Shown one piece after another: positions 19,306 to 28,100 of a stretch of DNA of 64,000 nucleotides (positions within the stretch are counted from its first letter, which is position 1; every line of letters starts with the position of its first letter). Source of the DNA: Pedococcus dokdonensis (lineage in GTDB: Bacteria; Actinomycetota; Actinomycetes; Actinomycetales; Dermatophilaceae); contig NZ_LT629711.1 of the NCBI RefSeq assembly GCF_900104525.1, forward strand, positions 1 through 64,000. Reading direction: 5' to 3'. The position numbers and the translations under genes were made by a program. Under the pieces are notes generated by a model, which saw only the letters and a program-made list of their open reading frames with translations, was not told the DNA's origin and ran no database searches.

Positions 19306-20079
19306 ATGCCTACCCCCACCAAGGGTCCCCGTCTCGGCGGCGGTCCGGCTCACGAGCGCCTGATCCTGGCCAACCTGGCCAGCTCGCTGTTCGAGCACGA
19401 CTCGATCACCACCACCGAGGCCAAGGCCAAGCGCCTGCGCCCGCTGGCCGAGCGTCTCGTGACGTTCGCCAAGCGCGGTGACCTGCACGCGCGTCGTCGC
19501 GTCCTGTCGGTCATCTCCGACAAGGGTGTCGTGCACCGTCTCTTCACCGAGATCGCGCCCGACATGGCCGAGCGCCCCGGCGGCTACACCCGCATCACCA
19601 AGATCGGCGCCCGCAAGGGTGACAACGCCCCCATGGCCGTGATCGAGCTCGTCCGCGAGCCGCTGGCCAAGAAGGCGACGGTCAAGGAGGCGGAGGCCGC
19701 CACCAAGCGCTCCGCCAAGCAGGCCGAGGCCAAGCAGGCTGCCGCCGAGACCAAGGCTGCCGAGGAGGAGAAGGTCGAGGAGACCGAGGCCACCGAGACC
19801 ACCGAGACCACCGAGGCCACCGAGACCACCGAGGCCACCGAGACCGAGTCCACCGAGGCCACCGAGGCTGCGGCCAAGGAGGTCCCGGCCGGCGCCATCG
19901 CCGCGAACGAGGACGGCTCGTCGCCCGACGACGCCTACACGGTCAAGGGCAACGCCGACTCCGGCAAGTTCCACGAGCCCGACGGCCAGTGGTTCGAGCA
20001 GACCCACGCCGAGTTCTGGTTCAAGTCCGCTGCCGACGCCGAGGCCGCTGGCTTCGAGAAGGCCGGCGGCGACGCCTGA
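19306..20079 (+). CDS. rplQ: 50S ribosomal protein L17 with a long C-terminal extension
   Basis: 257 aa, about twice the 115-130 of ordinary L17. The core (1 to about 121) is canonical: [19 protein letters not shown] and [19 protein letters not shown]. Then follows a low-complexity Lys/Ala segment and a run of TE(T/A) repeats (about 160-185). The end (about 197-257) is a folded-looking module with [26 protein letters not shown] and [14 protein letters not shown] recognise this as resembling a short module of about 45-50 residues at the ends of other actinobacterial proteins (called the sunset domain in some annotations, from memory); its role is unknown. A strong terminator follows. Confidence 0.96.
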   Translation: MPTPTKGPRLGGGPAHERLILANLASSLFEHDSITTTEAKAKRLRPLAERLVTFAKRGDLHARRRVLSVISDKGVVHRLFTEIAPDMAERPGGYTRITKIGARKGDNAPMAVIELVREPLAKKATVKEAEAATKRSAKQAEAKQAAAETKAAEEEKVEETEATETTETTEATETTEATETESTEATEAAAKEVPAGAIAANEDGSSPDDAYTVKGNADSGKFHEPDGQWFEQTHAEFWFKSAADAEAAGFEKAGGDA

Positions 20080-20101
20080 CCGGTCGTCCTACGCAGCACG
20101 C

Positions 20102-20135
20102 ACGGGCCGCTCACCCCTCGGGGTGGGCGGCCCGT
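20102..20135 (+). terminator. rplQ: Hairpin terminator after rplQ
   Basis: ACGGGCCGCTCACCC (20102-20116) pairs with GGGTGGGCGGCCCGT (20121-20135) with one wobble position and a CTCG loop, then TTCTG. It ends the alpha operon before a convergent transporter gene. Confidence 0.85.
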
Positions 20136-20145
20136 TCTGCATCTC

Positions 20146-20218
20146 CCACTTCTGGCCACCCGTGCCGCTTCCGGACCTCGGGATGGGCCGCTGATGCAGC
20201 ACGGTTGGCCAGAAGTGG
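20146..20218. repeat. Intergenic inverted repeat, copy 2 of 3 (CACTTCTGGCCA family)
   Basis: CCACTTCTGGCCA (20146-20158) / TGGCCAGAAGTGG (20206-20218), a perfect 13-bp terminal inverted repeat. The next bases CCGTGC and GCACGG can pair too. It lies between the convergent rplQ and MFS genes. Same family as 15810-15880. Confidence 0.85.
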
Positions 20219-20243
20219 CAGGGCGACAGCGGCGGGGAGGGGG

Positions 20244-21464
20244 TCAGGTGGGCCGGGTGCGCCGGGTGGGGCGGGTGGGCCGGGTGGTGCCCTCGGTGCG
20301 GAACGCGCCGGCCAGCGGCAGGATCGCCAGGATCAGCACCATCGGCACCGCGAAACCCGGGCGCAGCGACTCGGACCCGACGACGCCCGTCAGCACTGCG
20401 CCGAGCAGGCCGCCCACGTAGTTGAACTGGTTGAACCGGGCGATCACGGCGTCGACCCGCTCCCGCCGCGCCTCGGGGTCGAGGCCGCCCCCGGCGACGA
20501 CCGCGGCCGCCGAGAAGGACAGGGGCGCGATGACCGCGACCGAGCCGCCGAGGAAGGTGAAGCCGAGCACGGCCACCCACCAGGTCGGGGAGAAGACGAT
20601 GACGGCCAGCGCCGCGCAGGCGACGACGGCCCCGACTCGCAAGAGGCGCACCGCCCCGAGGCGGGCGACTGCGCCGTCACCGGCCAGCCGGGTGGCCAGG
20701 CTGGCGACGAGGTAGGGGAGCGTGGCCAGCGGCAGCAGCCAGTCCGGGGCGGCGTGCACGGACTTGAGGAAGACCGGGCCCCAGGTCGTGGCTGCCGTGT
20801 CGACCATGTAGAAGAGGACCATCGCGGCGCCCAGCAGCAGGATCCGTCGCCAGGGCACGTCGAGTCCGGGGGCGCTGGTCGACACCGGCTCGTCGGCGCT
20901 CGCGGGCAGCAGCGGGGCGGCCAGCAGGAGCAGCGCCACGACGCAGAGTGGGAGCAGCCCGGCCAGGAGCCCGACCCGGGTCACGGCGATCGTGACCAGC
21001 GTCGCGACGATTCCGCCGGCGGTCCAGGCCCCGTGGAACGACGGCAGGATGGTGCGGCCGTAGCGGTGCTCGACCGCCACCGCCTGCATGTTCGAAGCGG
21101 CGTCGACGACGCCGAGCCCGAGGCCGTAGACGGCCAGCCCGCCCACGAAGACCCCCCGCTGCGGTGCGCCGGCGACCGCGGCCAACCCGAGCGCCTGCAG
21201 GACGAACCCGACCCGCAGCGCCGTGGCGCTGCCCCGCCGGGTCGCCGCCAGCTCCGAGAGGGCCGAGCCGGCGCCAGCGAGCAGCACCACCATGAGCAGG
21301 AGCCCCGAGACGAACAGCTCGGACAGGTCCCACTTGTCCTGGAACCGGGGGAGCCGAGTGGTGAGCGAGATGAACAGCAACCCCTGCACGGCGAAGGCCG
21401 CAGCGACGGCCATGCGGTGGTGGGACAGGGCGGTGGCGGTGTCGGCGGGACGAGTCGAGCTCAC
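20244..21464 (-). CDS. MFS transporter (YbjJ/fucose-permease-like)
   Basis: 406 aa, about 12 hydrophobic segments and a short Arg/Thr/Pro-rich tail of RPT units. Soluble-loop motifs are weak, but the layout (FVSGLLLMVVLLAGAGSA, VVDAASNMQAVAVEHRYGR with HGAWTAGG following) is that of the YbjJ-like branch, whose substrates are mostly unknown (sugars or small organic compounds). GTG 21464 is preceded by GACAGT and 6 nt, compatible with a leaderless transcript. It is on the opposite strand to its ribosomal neighbours and interrupts rplQ-truA. Confidence 0.85.
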   Translation of the reverse strand: MSSTRPADTATALSHHRMAVAAAFAVQGLLFISLTTRLPRFQDKWDLSELFVSGLLLMVVLLAGAGSALSELAATRRGSATALRVGFVLQALGLAAVAGAPQRGVFVGGLAVYGLGLGVVDAASNMQAVAVEHRYGRTILPSFHGAWTAGGIVATLVTIAVTRVGLLAGLLPLCVVALLLLAAPLLPASADEPVSTSAPGLDVPWRRILLLGAAMVLFYMVDTAATTWGPVFLKSVHAAPDWLLPLATLPYLVASLATRLAGDGAVARLGAVRLLRVGAVVACAALAVIVFSPTWWVAVLGFTFLGGSVAVIAPLSFSAAAVVAGGGLDPEARRERVDAVIARFNQFNYVGGLLGAVLTGVVGSESLRPGFAVPMVLILAILPLAGAFRTEGTTRPTRPTRRTRPT

Positions 21465-21522
21465 CGGGACACTGTCGCAGACGACCGCGAGGCGGCGCGG
21501 GAGGTCGGCACCAGCCCGTGGC

Positions 21523-21534
21523 TAGGCTGGCCGG
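21523..21534 (+). promoter_or_regulatory. truA: -10 box for a leaderless truA transcript
   Basis: TAGGCT at 21523-21528, then GGCCGG, then the ATG at 21535. The spacing of 6 nt places transcription start at or next to the start codon. The same TAGGCTGGCCGG string precedes the gene at 54372. Confidence 0.6.
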
Positions 21535-22428
21535 ATGGACGAGGAGCAGGGCCCCGCGCACCGCCCCGGGGAGGTCGCCGGGCAGGGTGCTGCGCTGCGG
21601 ATCCGGCTCGACCTCGGTTACGACGGCACCGAGTTCTCCGGCTGGGCGGCCCAGCCGGGGCTGCGCACCGTGGAGGGTGAGCTCTCGACCGCGCTGGGCA
21701 CCCTGTTGCGGTCGGAGCAGCCGGTGCGGCTCACCGTCGCCGGGCGCACCGACGCGGGTGTGCACGCCCGCGGCCAGGTCGCGCACCTCGACCCCGACCC
21801 CGCCGCGTGGGCCGCTCTTCCCGGGCGCTCCGACCGCACGCCGGAGGGCGCGGCGCTGACCCGGCTGCGCGGCATACTCCCCGACGACCTGGCCGTCCAC
21901 GCGGTGACGGTCGCGGCGGCGGGGTTCGACGCGCGGTTCTCGGCGCTCCAGCGCCGCTACGTCTACCGGCTCTGCGACCGGCCCGAGACCGTCGACCCGC
22001 TGCGGCGCCGTGACACGGTCCTGACCAAGCGCGAGCTGGACGTCAGGGCCATGCACGAGGCGGCGCAAGGCCTCGTCGGCCTGCACGACTTCGCGGCGTT
22101 CTGCAAGCGGCGCGAGGGGGCCACGACGGTGCGCACCCTGCTCGACTACTCGTGGCGCCGGGCGGAGGACGGCACGGTCGAGGCGACCGTCGTGGCCGAC
22201 GCGTTCTGCCACTCGATGGTGCGGGCGCTGGTCGGCGCCCTCGTGCCCGTGGGGGAGGGCAGGCGCGGGGTCGAGTGGCCGGCCGAGGTGCTGGGGGCCG
22301 GCGTCCGCGACACGGGTGTCACCGTGATGCCGCCGCACGGGCTGTCCCTGGAGGAGGTCAGCTACCCCGACGACACGGGGCTCGCCGCGCGGGCGCAGGA
22401 AGCGCGAGCAGTCCGCACGCTCGGCTGA
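21535..22428 (+). CDS. truA: tRNA pseudouridine(38-40) synthase
   Basis: 297 aa. TruA isomerises uridines 38-40 in the anticodon arm. Seen: [18 protein letters not shown], the catalytic motif [16 protein letters not shown] (nucleophile Asp) and [14 protein letters not shown]. The N-terminus to about residue 20 is a variable extension. truA normally sits close to rplQ and rplM in actinobacteria; here a transporter separates it from rplQ and about 13 kb from rplM. Confidence 0.97.
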   Translation: MDEEQGPAHRPGEVAGQGAALRIRLDLGYDGTEFSGWAAQPGLRTVEGELSTALGTLLRSEQPVRLTVAGRTDAGVHARGQVAHLDPDPAAWAALPGRSDRTPEGAALTRLRGILPDDLAVHAVTVAAAGFDARFSALQRRYVYRLCDRPETVDPLRRRDTVLTKRELDVRAMHEAAQGLVGLHDFAAFCKRREGATTVRTLLDYSWRRAEDGTVEATVVADAFCHSMVRALVGALVPVGEGRRGVEWPAEVLGAGVRDTGVTVMPPHGLSLEEVSYPDDTGLAARAQEARAVRTLG

Positions 22429-22447
22429 TGGTGGATGTTCAGTGGAT

Positions 22448-22469
22448 CCGACGGCCCAGGGTCCGTCGG
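22448..22469 (+). terminator. Short hairpin between truA and the convergent gene
   Basis: CCGACGG (22448-22454) pairs with CCGTCGG (22463-22469) across an 8-nt centre. It lies 20 nt after truA and could terminate both convergent transcripts. Confidence 0.5.
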
Positions 22470-22490
22470 GCGCGGCGAACGACGGGCTCC

Positions 22491-22523
22491 GCGGATGCTC
22501 CGCGGACGCTCAGCGGACGCTAG
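22491..22523. repeat. Three tandem copies of an 11-bp unit
   Basis: GCGGATGCTCC, GCGGACGCTCA, GCGGACGCTAG in direct succession (22491-22523). The last copy contains the stop codon (CTA on this strand) of the minus-strand gene ending at 22520. Confidence 0.7.
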
Positions 22524-23284
22524 TCGGTGATGGCGGCGTAGCCGCGGGCGTCGTGGATGGCCAGACCCGCGAATGCGGGCGCTCCCGCGAAGGCGTCCTG
22601 CACCAGCGCGAGCTGGGCCTCCAGCTGCCCCAGCGTCATGCCGTGGAAGGTCTGCTTGGCCGCCGACGGGTCTGGCCCGAGGGAGTTGGTCTCCTGGCCG
22701 ATGCGGACCGGCCGTCCCAGCTCGACCCCGGCCTCGACCGCGGCGCTGGCCAGGGCGATCGTGCCGTCGGGGCCGAGGGCGCGGTTGCGGTAGGCCAGCA
22801 CGGTCACGGCATCGGTGCGGCGCAGTACCTCGTGGTCGAGAGTCGATCCACCCACCCGCACCTGGTCGAACCAGAACGGCACGTCCACCTCGACGGGGAC
22901 GCCGATGGCAGCCGCGCGCACCGCGTCGAGGGTCGAGAGGTAGCGGCGGACCAGGCGCTCGCGGTCGGTCGCCCACGCCGGTGTCGTCCACGGCTCGATG
23001 TCGAGGTGCACCCCGTCGAAGAGACCCGTCGCGAGGGCGGGGTGCAGCCACTCGGCCACCACCGCTGCCGGGTCGTCGAGCCAGCCCGGGTCGCCGCCCA
23101 GGGCGTCGAGGCGGAGGCCGGTGGCGCCGGCCAGGGCGGCCAGCTCGCGCAGAGTGGCGAGCTGGGCTGAGCGGTCGACGCGTGGGGGCACGGCGGCATA
23201 CAGGTGCCGGATGCCTCGGGACGTCGCAAGCGCGACGACCGCACGCGGGTTCGCGGTGTCCCACACCCACATCGCCCGGTCCAC
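22520..23284 (-). CDS. GH18-like TIM-barrel protein of unknown function
   Basis: 254 aa, no signal peptide. It begins MDRAMWVWDTANPRAVV and has DGVHLDIEPW near residue 90, which matches the DGxxxDxE strand-4 motif of GH18-fold glycosidases, with later VLAYRNRA and RIGQETNSLG fitting barrel strands. A hydrolase of the GH18-fold superfamily is plausible but the substrate is unknown, and the protein is shorter than true chitinases. GTG 23284 is preceded by TAGGGT plus 6 nt, a leaderless arrangement. It is convergent with truA. Confidence 0.6.
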   Translation of the reverse strand: MDRAMWVWDTANPRAVVALATSRGIRHLYAAVPPRVDRSAQLATLRELAALAGATGLRLDALGGDPGWLDDPAAVVAEWLHPALATGLFDGVHLDIEPWTTPAWATDRERLVRRYLSTLDAVRAAAIGVPVEVDVPFWFDQVRVGGSTLDHEVLRRTDAVTVLAYRNRALGPDGTIALASAAVEAGVELGRPVRIGQETNSLGPDPSAAKQTFHGMTLGQLEAQLALVQDAFAGAPAFAGLAIHDARGYAAITD

Positions 23285-23381
23285 GAGGCGACCCTAGCCA
23301 GCCCGGGGCAGCCCCGGTCGGCGGCAGGGGCTCGGACAACCCAGGTGACGAGAGGGGGTCACGTGCAGCACCCTTGACCCC

Positions 23382-25064
23382 GTGGGACATCTCGACATCA
23401 ACACCGTCAGCTTCGTGCTGCCCGATGGCCGCCCGCTGCTGAGCGAGGTCTCGCTCCGGGTCGGCGAGGGAGCCAAGGTCGCCCTGATCGGCCCGAACGG
23501 CACCGGCAAGACCACCCTCGGCCGGATCATCGCCGGCGACCTCGCGGCGCACGAGGGTGCGGTCACCCGCTCCGGTGGGCTTGGCGTCATGCGGCAGTTC
23601 GTCGGCTCGGTGCGCGACGAGTCGACGGTCCGTGACCTGCTGCTGTCGGTGGCGCCCGCGCCGGTCCGCGAGGCGGCGGCCGAGATCGACCGCACCGAGC
23701 TGCTGATGATGGAGCGCGACAGCGAGGCCGACCAGCTGGCCTACGCGCACGCCCTCGTGGCGTGGGGCGACGTGGGCGGCTACGACTACGAGACGTTGTG
23801 GGACGTCTGCACCGTGGCGTCCCTCGGTATGCCGTTCGACAAGGCCCAGTGGCGCAAGGTCACCACCCTCTCGGGCGGGGAGCAGAAGCGGGTGGTCCTC
23901 GAGGCCCTGCTGCGCGGCCCCGAGGAGGTGCTGCTGCTGGACGAGCCGGACAACTACCTCGACGTGCCTGCCAAGCGGTGGCTGGAGGAGCAGCTGATCG
24001 CCTCCCCGAAGACGGTGCTGTTCGTGAGCCACGACCGCGAGCTGCTCAACCGGGTCGCGACGCGGGTCGCGACGCTCGAGCCGGGCGCCGCAGGGTCGAC
24101 GCTGTGGGTCCACCCCGGCCGGTTCGCGACCTACGCGCAGGCCCGCGAGGACCGCAACTCGCGGCTCGAGGAGCTGCGTCGGCGGTGGGACGAGGAGCAC
24201 CAGAAGATCAAGGACCTCGTGCAGATGCTCAAGGTCAAGGCCAAGTACAACGACGGCATGGCGCCGCGCTACCACGCCGCCCAGACACGTCTGCGCAAGT
24301 TCGAGGAGGCCGGCCCGCCCCAGGAGACCCCGCTGCGCCAGAACGTCAACATGCGGCTCAAGGGCGGCCGCACCGCCAAGCGCGCGGTGATCGCCGAGGG
24401 GCTCGAGCTGACCGGGTTGATGAAGCCGTTCGACCTCGAGATCTGGTTCGGCGAGCGGGTGGCCGTGCTGGGCAGCAACGGGTCGGGCAAGTCGCACTTC
24501 CTGCGGCTCGTCGCGGCCGGTGGCAGCGACCCCGACGCCGAGCACCGTCCGGTCGGCGGCCTCGAGCCGGTGCCGGTGGCCCACACCGGGCGCCTGCGGC
24601 TCGGCTCGCGGGTGCGTCCCGGGTGGTTCGCCCAGACCCACGAGCAGCCGGCCCTGGTCGGCCGCACCCTGTTGGAGATCCTGCACCGGGGTGACGAGCA
24701 CCGCACCGGCCGCCCCCGCGAGGAGGCGGCCCGGGTGCTCGACCGCTATGGCCTCGCGCGAGCCAGCGAGCAGACCTTCGACTCGCTGTCCGGAGGGCAG
24801 CAGGCGCGGTTCCAGATCCTGCTGCTCGAGCTGTCCGGCGCCACCTGCCTGCTGCTGGACGAGCCCACCGACAACCTCGACCTGCACTCGGCCGAGGCCC
24901 TCGAGGAAGGGCTGGAGGCGTTCGAGGGCTCCGTCGTCGCGGTCACCCACGACCGGTGGTTCGCGAGGGGTTTCGACCGGTTCCTGGTGTTCGGTTCGGA
25001 CGGTCGGGTCTACGAGTCGGACGAGCCGGTCTGGGACGAGGGACGGGTCGCCAGGGCTCGCTGA
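23382..25064 (+). CDS. ABC-F family ATPase
   Basis: 560 aa with two ATP-binding domains and no membrane segments, as in ribosome-associated ABC-F proteins. Domain 1: GPNGTGKTT, LSGGEQKR, LLLDEPDNYLD. The charged linker at about 245-325 (WDEEHQKIKDLVQMLKVKAK) is the P-site tRNA interaction motif region. Domain 2: GSNGSGKSHF, LSGGQQAR, LLLDEPTDNLD. Members relieve ribosome stalling or protect against 50S antibiotics; no resistance specificity can be claimed. GTG start by homology. No transporter partner is adjacent. Confidence 0.9.
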   Translation: MGHLDINTVSFVLPDGRPLLSEVSLRVGEGAKVALIGPNGTGKTTLGRIIAGDLAAHEGAVTRSGGLGVMRQFVGSVRDESTVRDLLLSVAPAPVREAAAEIDRTELLMMERDSEADQLAYAHALVAWGDVGGYDYETLWDVCTVASLGMPFDKAQWRKVTTLSGGEQKRVVLEALLRGPEEVLLLDEPDNYLDVPAKRWLEEQLIASPKTVLFVSHDRELLNRVATRVATLEPGAAGSTLWVHPGRFATYAQAREDRNSRLEELRRRWDEEHQKIKDLVQMLKVKAKYNDGMAPRYHAAQTRLRKFEEAGPPQETPLRQNVNMRLKGGRTAKRAVIAEGLELTGLMKPFDLEIWFGERVAVLGSNGSGKSHFLRLVAAGGSDPDAEHRPVGGLEPVPVAHTGRLRLGSRVRPGWFAQTHEQPALVGRTLLEILHRGDEHRTGRPREEAARVLDRYGLARASEQTFDSLSGGQQARFQILLLELSGATCLLLDEPTDNLDLHSAEALEEGLEAFEGSVVAVTHDRWFARGFDRFLVFGSDGRVYESDEPVWDEGRVARAR

Positions 25065-25177
25065 GCGATGCCGGGGACGGCCTCCCCGTGGGGATGCATG
25101 TAAAGGTTTTCGCAACTATCGTGCCGAGCAGCACGCCGCGCGCCGCTGGGGTCGCGCGGTGCTTCGGAGGAGCAGCC

Positions 25178-28100
25178 ATGCGAGGTCCACGTCGTCCGTA
25201 TGCCGTCCTGGTGGGCATGGCCCTCCTCATCGCCGGAGCGGGCGTCCCGCTGGCCGCGCCGGCCACGGCCGCCGACCCGGCGCCCCGGACGGCCACCTTG
25301 GCCGGCTCGCTGCAGAGCGAGCTCGGCTGCCCCGCCGACTGGTCGCCGGACTGCACCTCGACCGACCTCGCGCAGGTCGGCAACACCACCGCATACGCGA
25401 AGGTCTTCGACGTGCCCGCGGGCAGCTACGAGTTCAAGGTCGCCATCGACCACTCGTGGGACGAGAACTACGGCGCCGACGGCGTCAAGAACGGCGCCAA
25501 CATCCCGCTCGTCCTCAAGGGCCCGGCGCGGCTGGAGTTCTCGTACGACGACGCCACCCACCAGGTCGGGATCCGGCCGCTGAACCTCTCGGGGCGTGCG
25601 ACGCGAGCGGACAACGCGTATGCCGCGGACTCGCTGCGCGAGCCCCTCACCAAGGAGCGCTACTACTTCGTCATGACCGACCGGTTCGCCAACGGTGACA
25701 CCGCCAACGACCGCGGTGGACTCACCGGCGACAAGTCGGTCACCGGGTACGACCCGACCAACAACGGCTACTACCACGGTGGTGACCTCAAGGGCCTGCA
25801 GGGCAAGCTCGACTACATCAAGGGCCTGGGCACCACGGCGATCTGGCTGACTCCCTCGTTCAAGAACCGCCCGGTGCAGGGCGCCCCGCCCAACGACAGC
25901 GCCGGCTACCACGGCTACTGGATCACCGACTTCACCCAGATCGACCCGCACCTCGGCACCAACGCCGACCTCACCGCGCTGATCGCGGCCGCCCACGGCA
26001 AGGGGATGAAGGTCTTCTTCGACATCATCACCAACCACACGGCCGACGTCATCAACTACTCCGAGGGCCAGTACACCTACCGCAACAAGACGGACTACCC
26101 CTACAAGGACGCCGCGGGCAACGTCTTCGACGACAAGACGTATGCCGGCAAGCCGAACTTCCCCGCGCTCGACCCCGCCACCTCCTTCCCGTACCACCCG
26201 GTCTTCACGAACCCCGCAGACGCGACGGTCAAGGTGCCGGCCTGGCTCAACGACGTGACGAAGTACCACAACCGCGGTGACTCGACCTTCGCCGGTGAGT
26301 CCTCCGAGTACGGCGACTTCGTCGGGCTCGACGACCTGTTCACCGAGCAGGCCGACGTCGAGAAGGGGATGGAGGACATCTACAAGGCGTGGGTGGACTT
26401 CGGCGTCGACGGCTTCCGGATCGACACCGTCAAGCACGTCAACACCGAGTTCTGGCAGAAGTTCAGCCCGGCGATGCTCGAGCGCGCCAAGCAGAACGGC
26501 AACCCCGACTTCTTCATGTTCGGCGAGGTCTACGACTCGCGCCCGTCCTACATGTCGACCTTCACCACGACGGGCAAGCTGCAGGCCACCCTCGACTTCG
26601 GGTTCCAGTCGCAGGCCGTCAACTGGGCGCAGAGCAAGTCAGGCACCGACCTGCGCGACCTCTACGCCGACGACGACTACTACACCGACACCGACTCGAA
26701 CGCCTACGAGCTGCCGACCTTCCTCGGCAACCACGACATGGGCCGGGTCGCGATGATGCTCAAGGGCCCGAGCGCCGACGACGCCGACCTGATGCGCCGC
26801 GTCAAGCTGGCCGACTCGCTGATGTACCTCACCCGCGGCCAGCCGATCACCTACTACGGCGACGAGCAGGGCTTCATGGGCTCCGGTGGCGACAAGGCCG
26901 CGCGGCAGGACATGTTCGCCACGCAGACCCCGAGCTACGCGACCGAGCAGGTGCTGGGCGACACGTCGGGAGCCAAGGCCCGCTACAACACGAGCGCCCC
27001 GCTCTACCAGCACATCAAGACGTTGGCGGCCCTGCGGGCGGCCCACCCGGCGCTCGCCGACGGCGCGCAGATCCACCGCTACGCCAGCAGCAACGCGGGC
27101 ATCTTCGCCTTCTCGCGGATCGACAAGGACAAGCGCACCGAGTATGTCGTGGCGCTCAACAACGCGACGACGGCCAAGTCCGCGGGCTTCGCCACCTACG
27201 GGCACAACCAGACCTTCGCGCCGCTCTACGGCGCCGGCGGGTCGGTGCGCTCGGCGAAGGATGGCCGGCTGACCGTCACCGTGCCGGCGCAGTCGGTCTC
27301 GGTGTGGAAGGCCACCAGCCCGATGGACAGGCCGAAGTCGGCGCCTGCGGTCTACCTGACCTCACCCGGCGCCGGTGACGTCGTGGGAGGGCGGGCCGAG
27401 ATCGGCGCGGCCATCCCGGACGACACCTTCGCCCAGGTCTCCTTCCTCGCCCGGCCGGTGGGGACCACCGCCTGGACCAAGCTCGGCACCGACGACAACG
27501 CGCCATACCGGGTCTTCCACGACGTGAGCGACGCGACGGTCTGGCCGAAGGGCACGCTCGTGGAGTACCGCGCGGTGGCCAAGGACTCGGTCGGCCACAT
27601 CTCGGCGTCCTCGAGCTATGGCGTCGTCGGCGACCCGAAGTCCGGCGGCGGCGGCAGCGTCGGCCCGGTCACCCAGCCGGACGCGGTCAGCGTCCCCGGC
27701 GACCACAACTCCGAGATGGGGTGTGGCGGGGACTGGGCGCCGGACTGCGACCAGGCCCAGCTGACCCTCGACACCAAGGACCAGATCTGGAAGGGCACCT
27801 ACACCACGGTCCCTGCCGGCCCGTACGCCTACAAGGTGGCGATCAACAAGTCGTGGGACGAGAACTACGGCGCCGGTGGCGTTCCCGGCGGTGACAACAT
27901 CAGCTACACCATGCCGGCCGACGGCAACACGTTCTACTACGACCACGCCACGCACTACGTGACGTCGAAGGCCCAGGGCCCGATCGTCACGGCGCCGGGG
28001 TCGTTCCAGTCCGAGCTGGGCTGCCCGGCCGACTGGAGCCCGGACTGCATGCGCCCGTGGCTCCAGGACCCCGACGGTGACGGCACCTACACGTGGTCGA

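Noticed and set aside
20202..20290. GGGCCGGGTG-type tandem repeats
   Set aside because: They encode the RPT-rich tail of the MFS protein; simple coding repeat.
22491..22523. Possible CRISPR-like or phase-variable repeat
   Set aside because: Only three 11-bp direct units with no spacers, at the end of a gene.
25080..25177. LacI/MalR-type operator before the amylopullulanase
   Set aside because: AAAGGTTTTCGCAACT gives at most one half-site; no convincing inverted repeat. The 12-base string CATGTAAAGGTT recurs near 35287 but I see no shared regulation.
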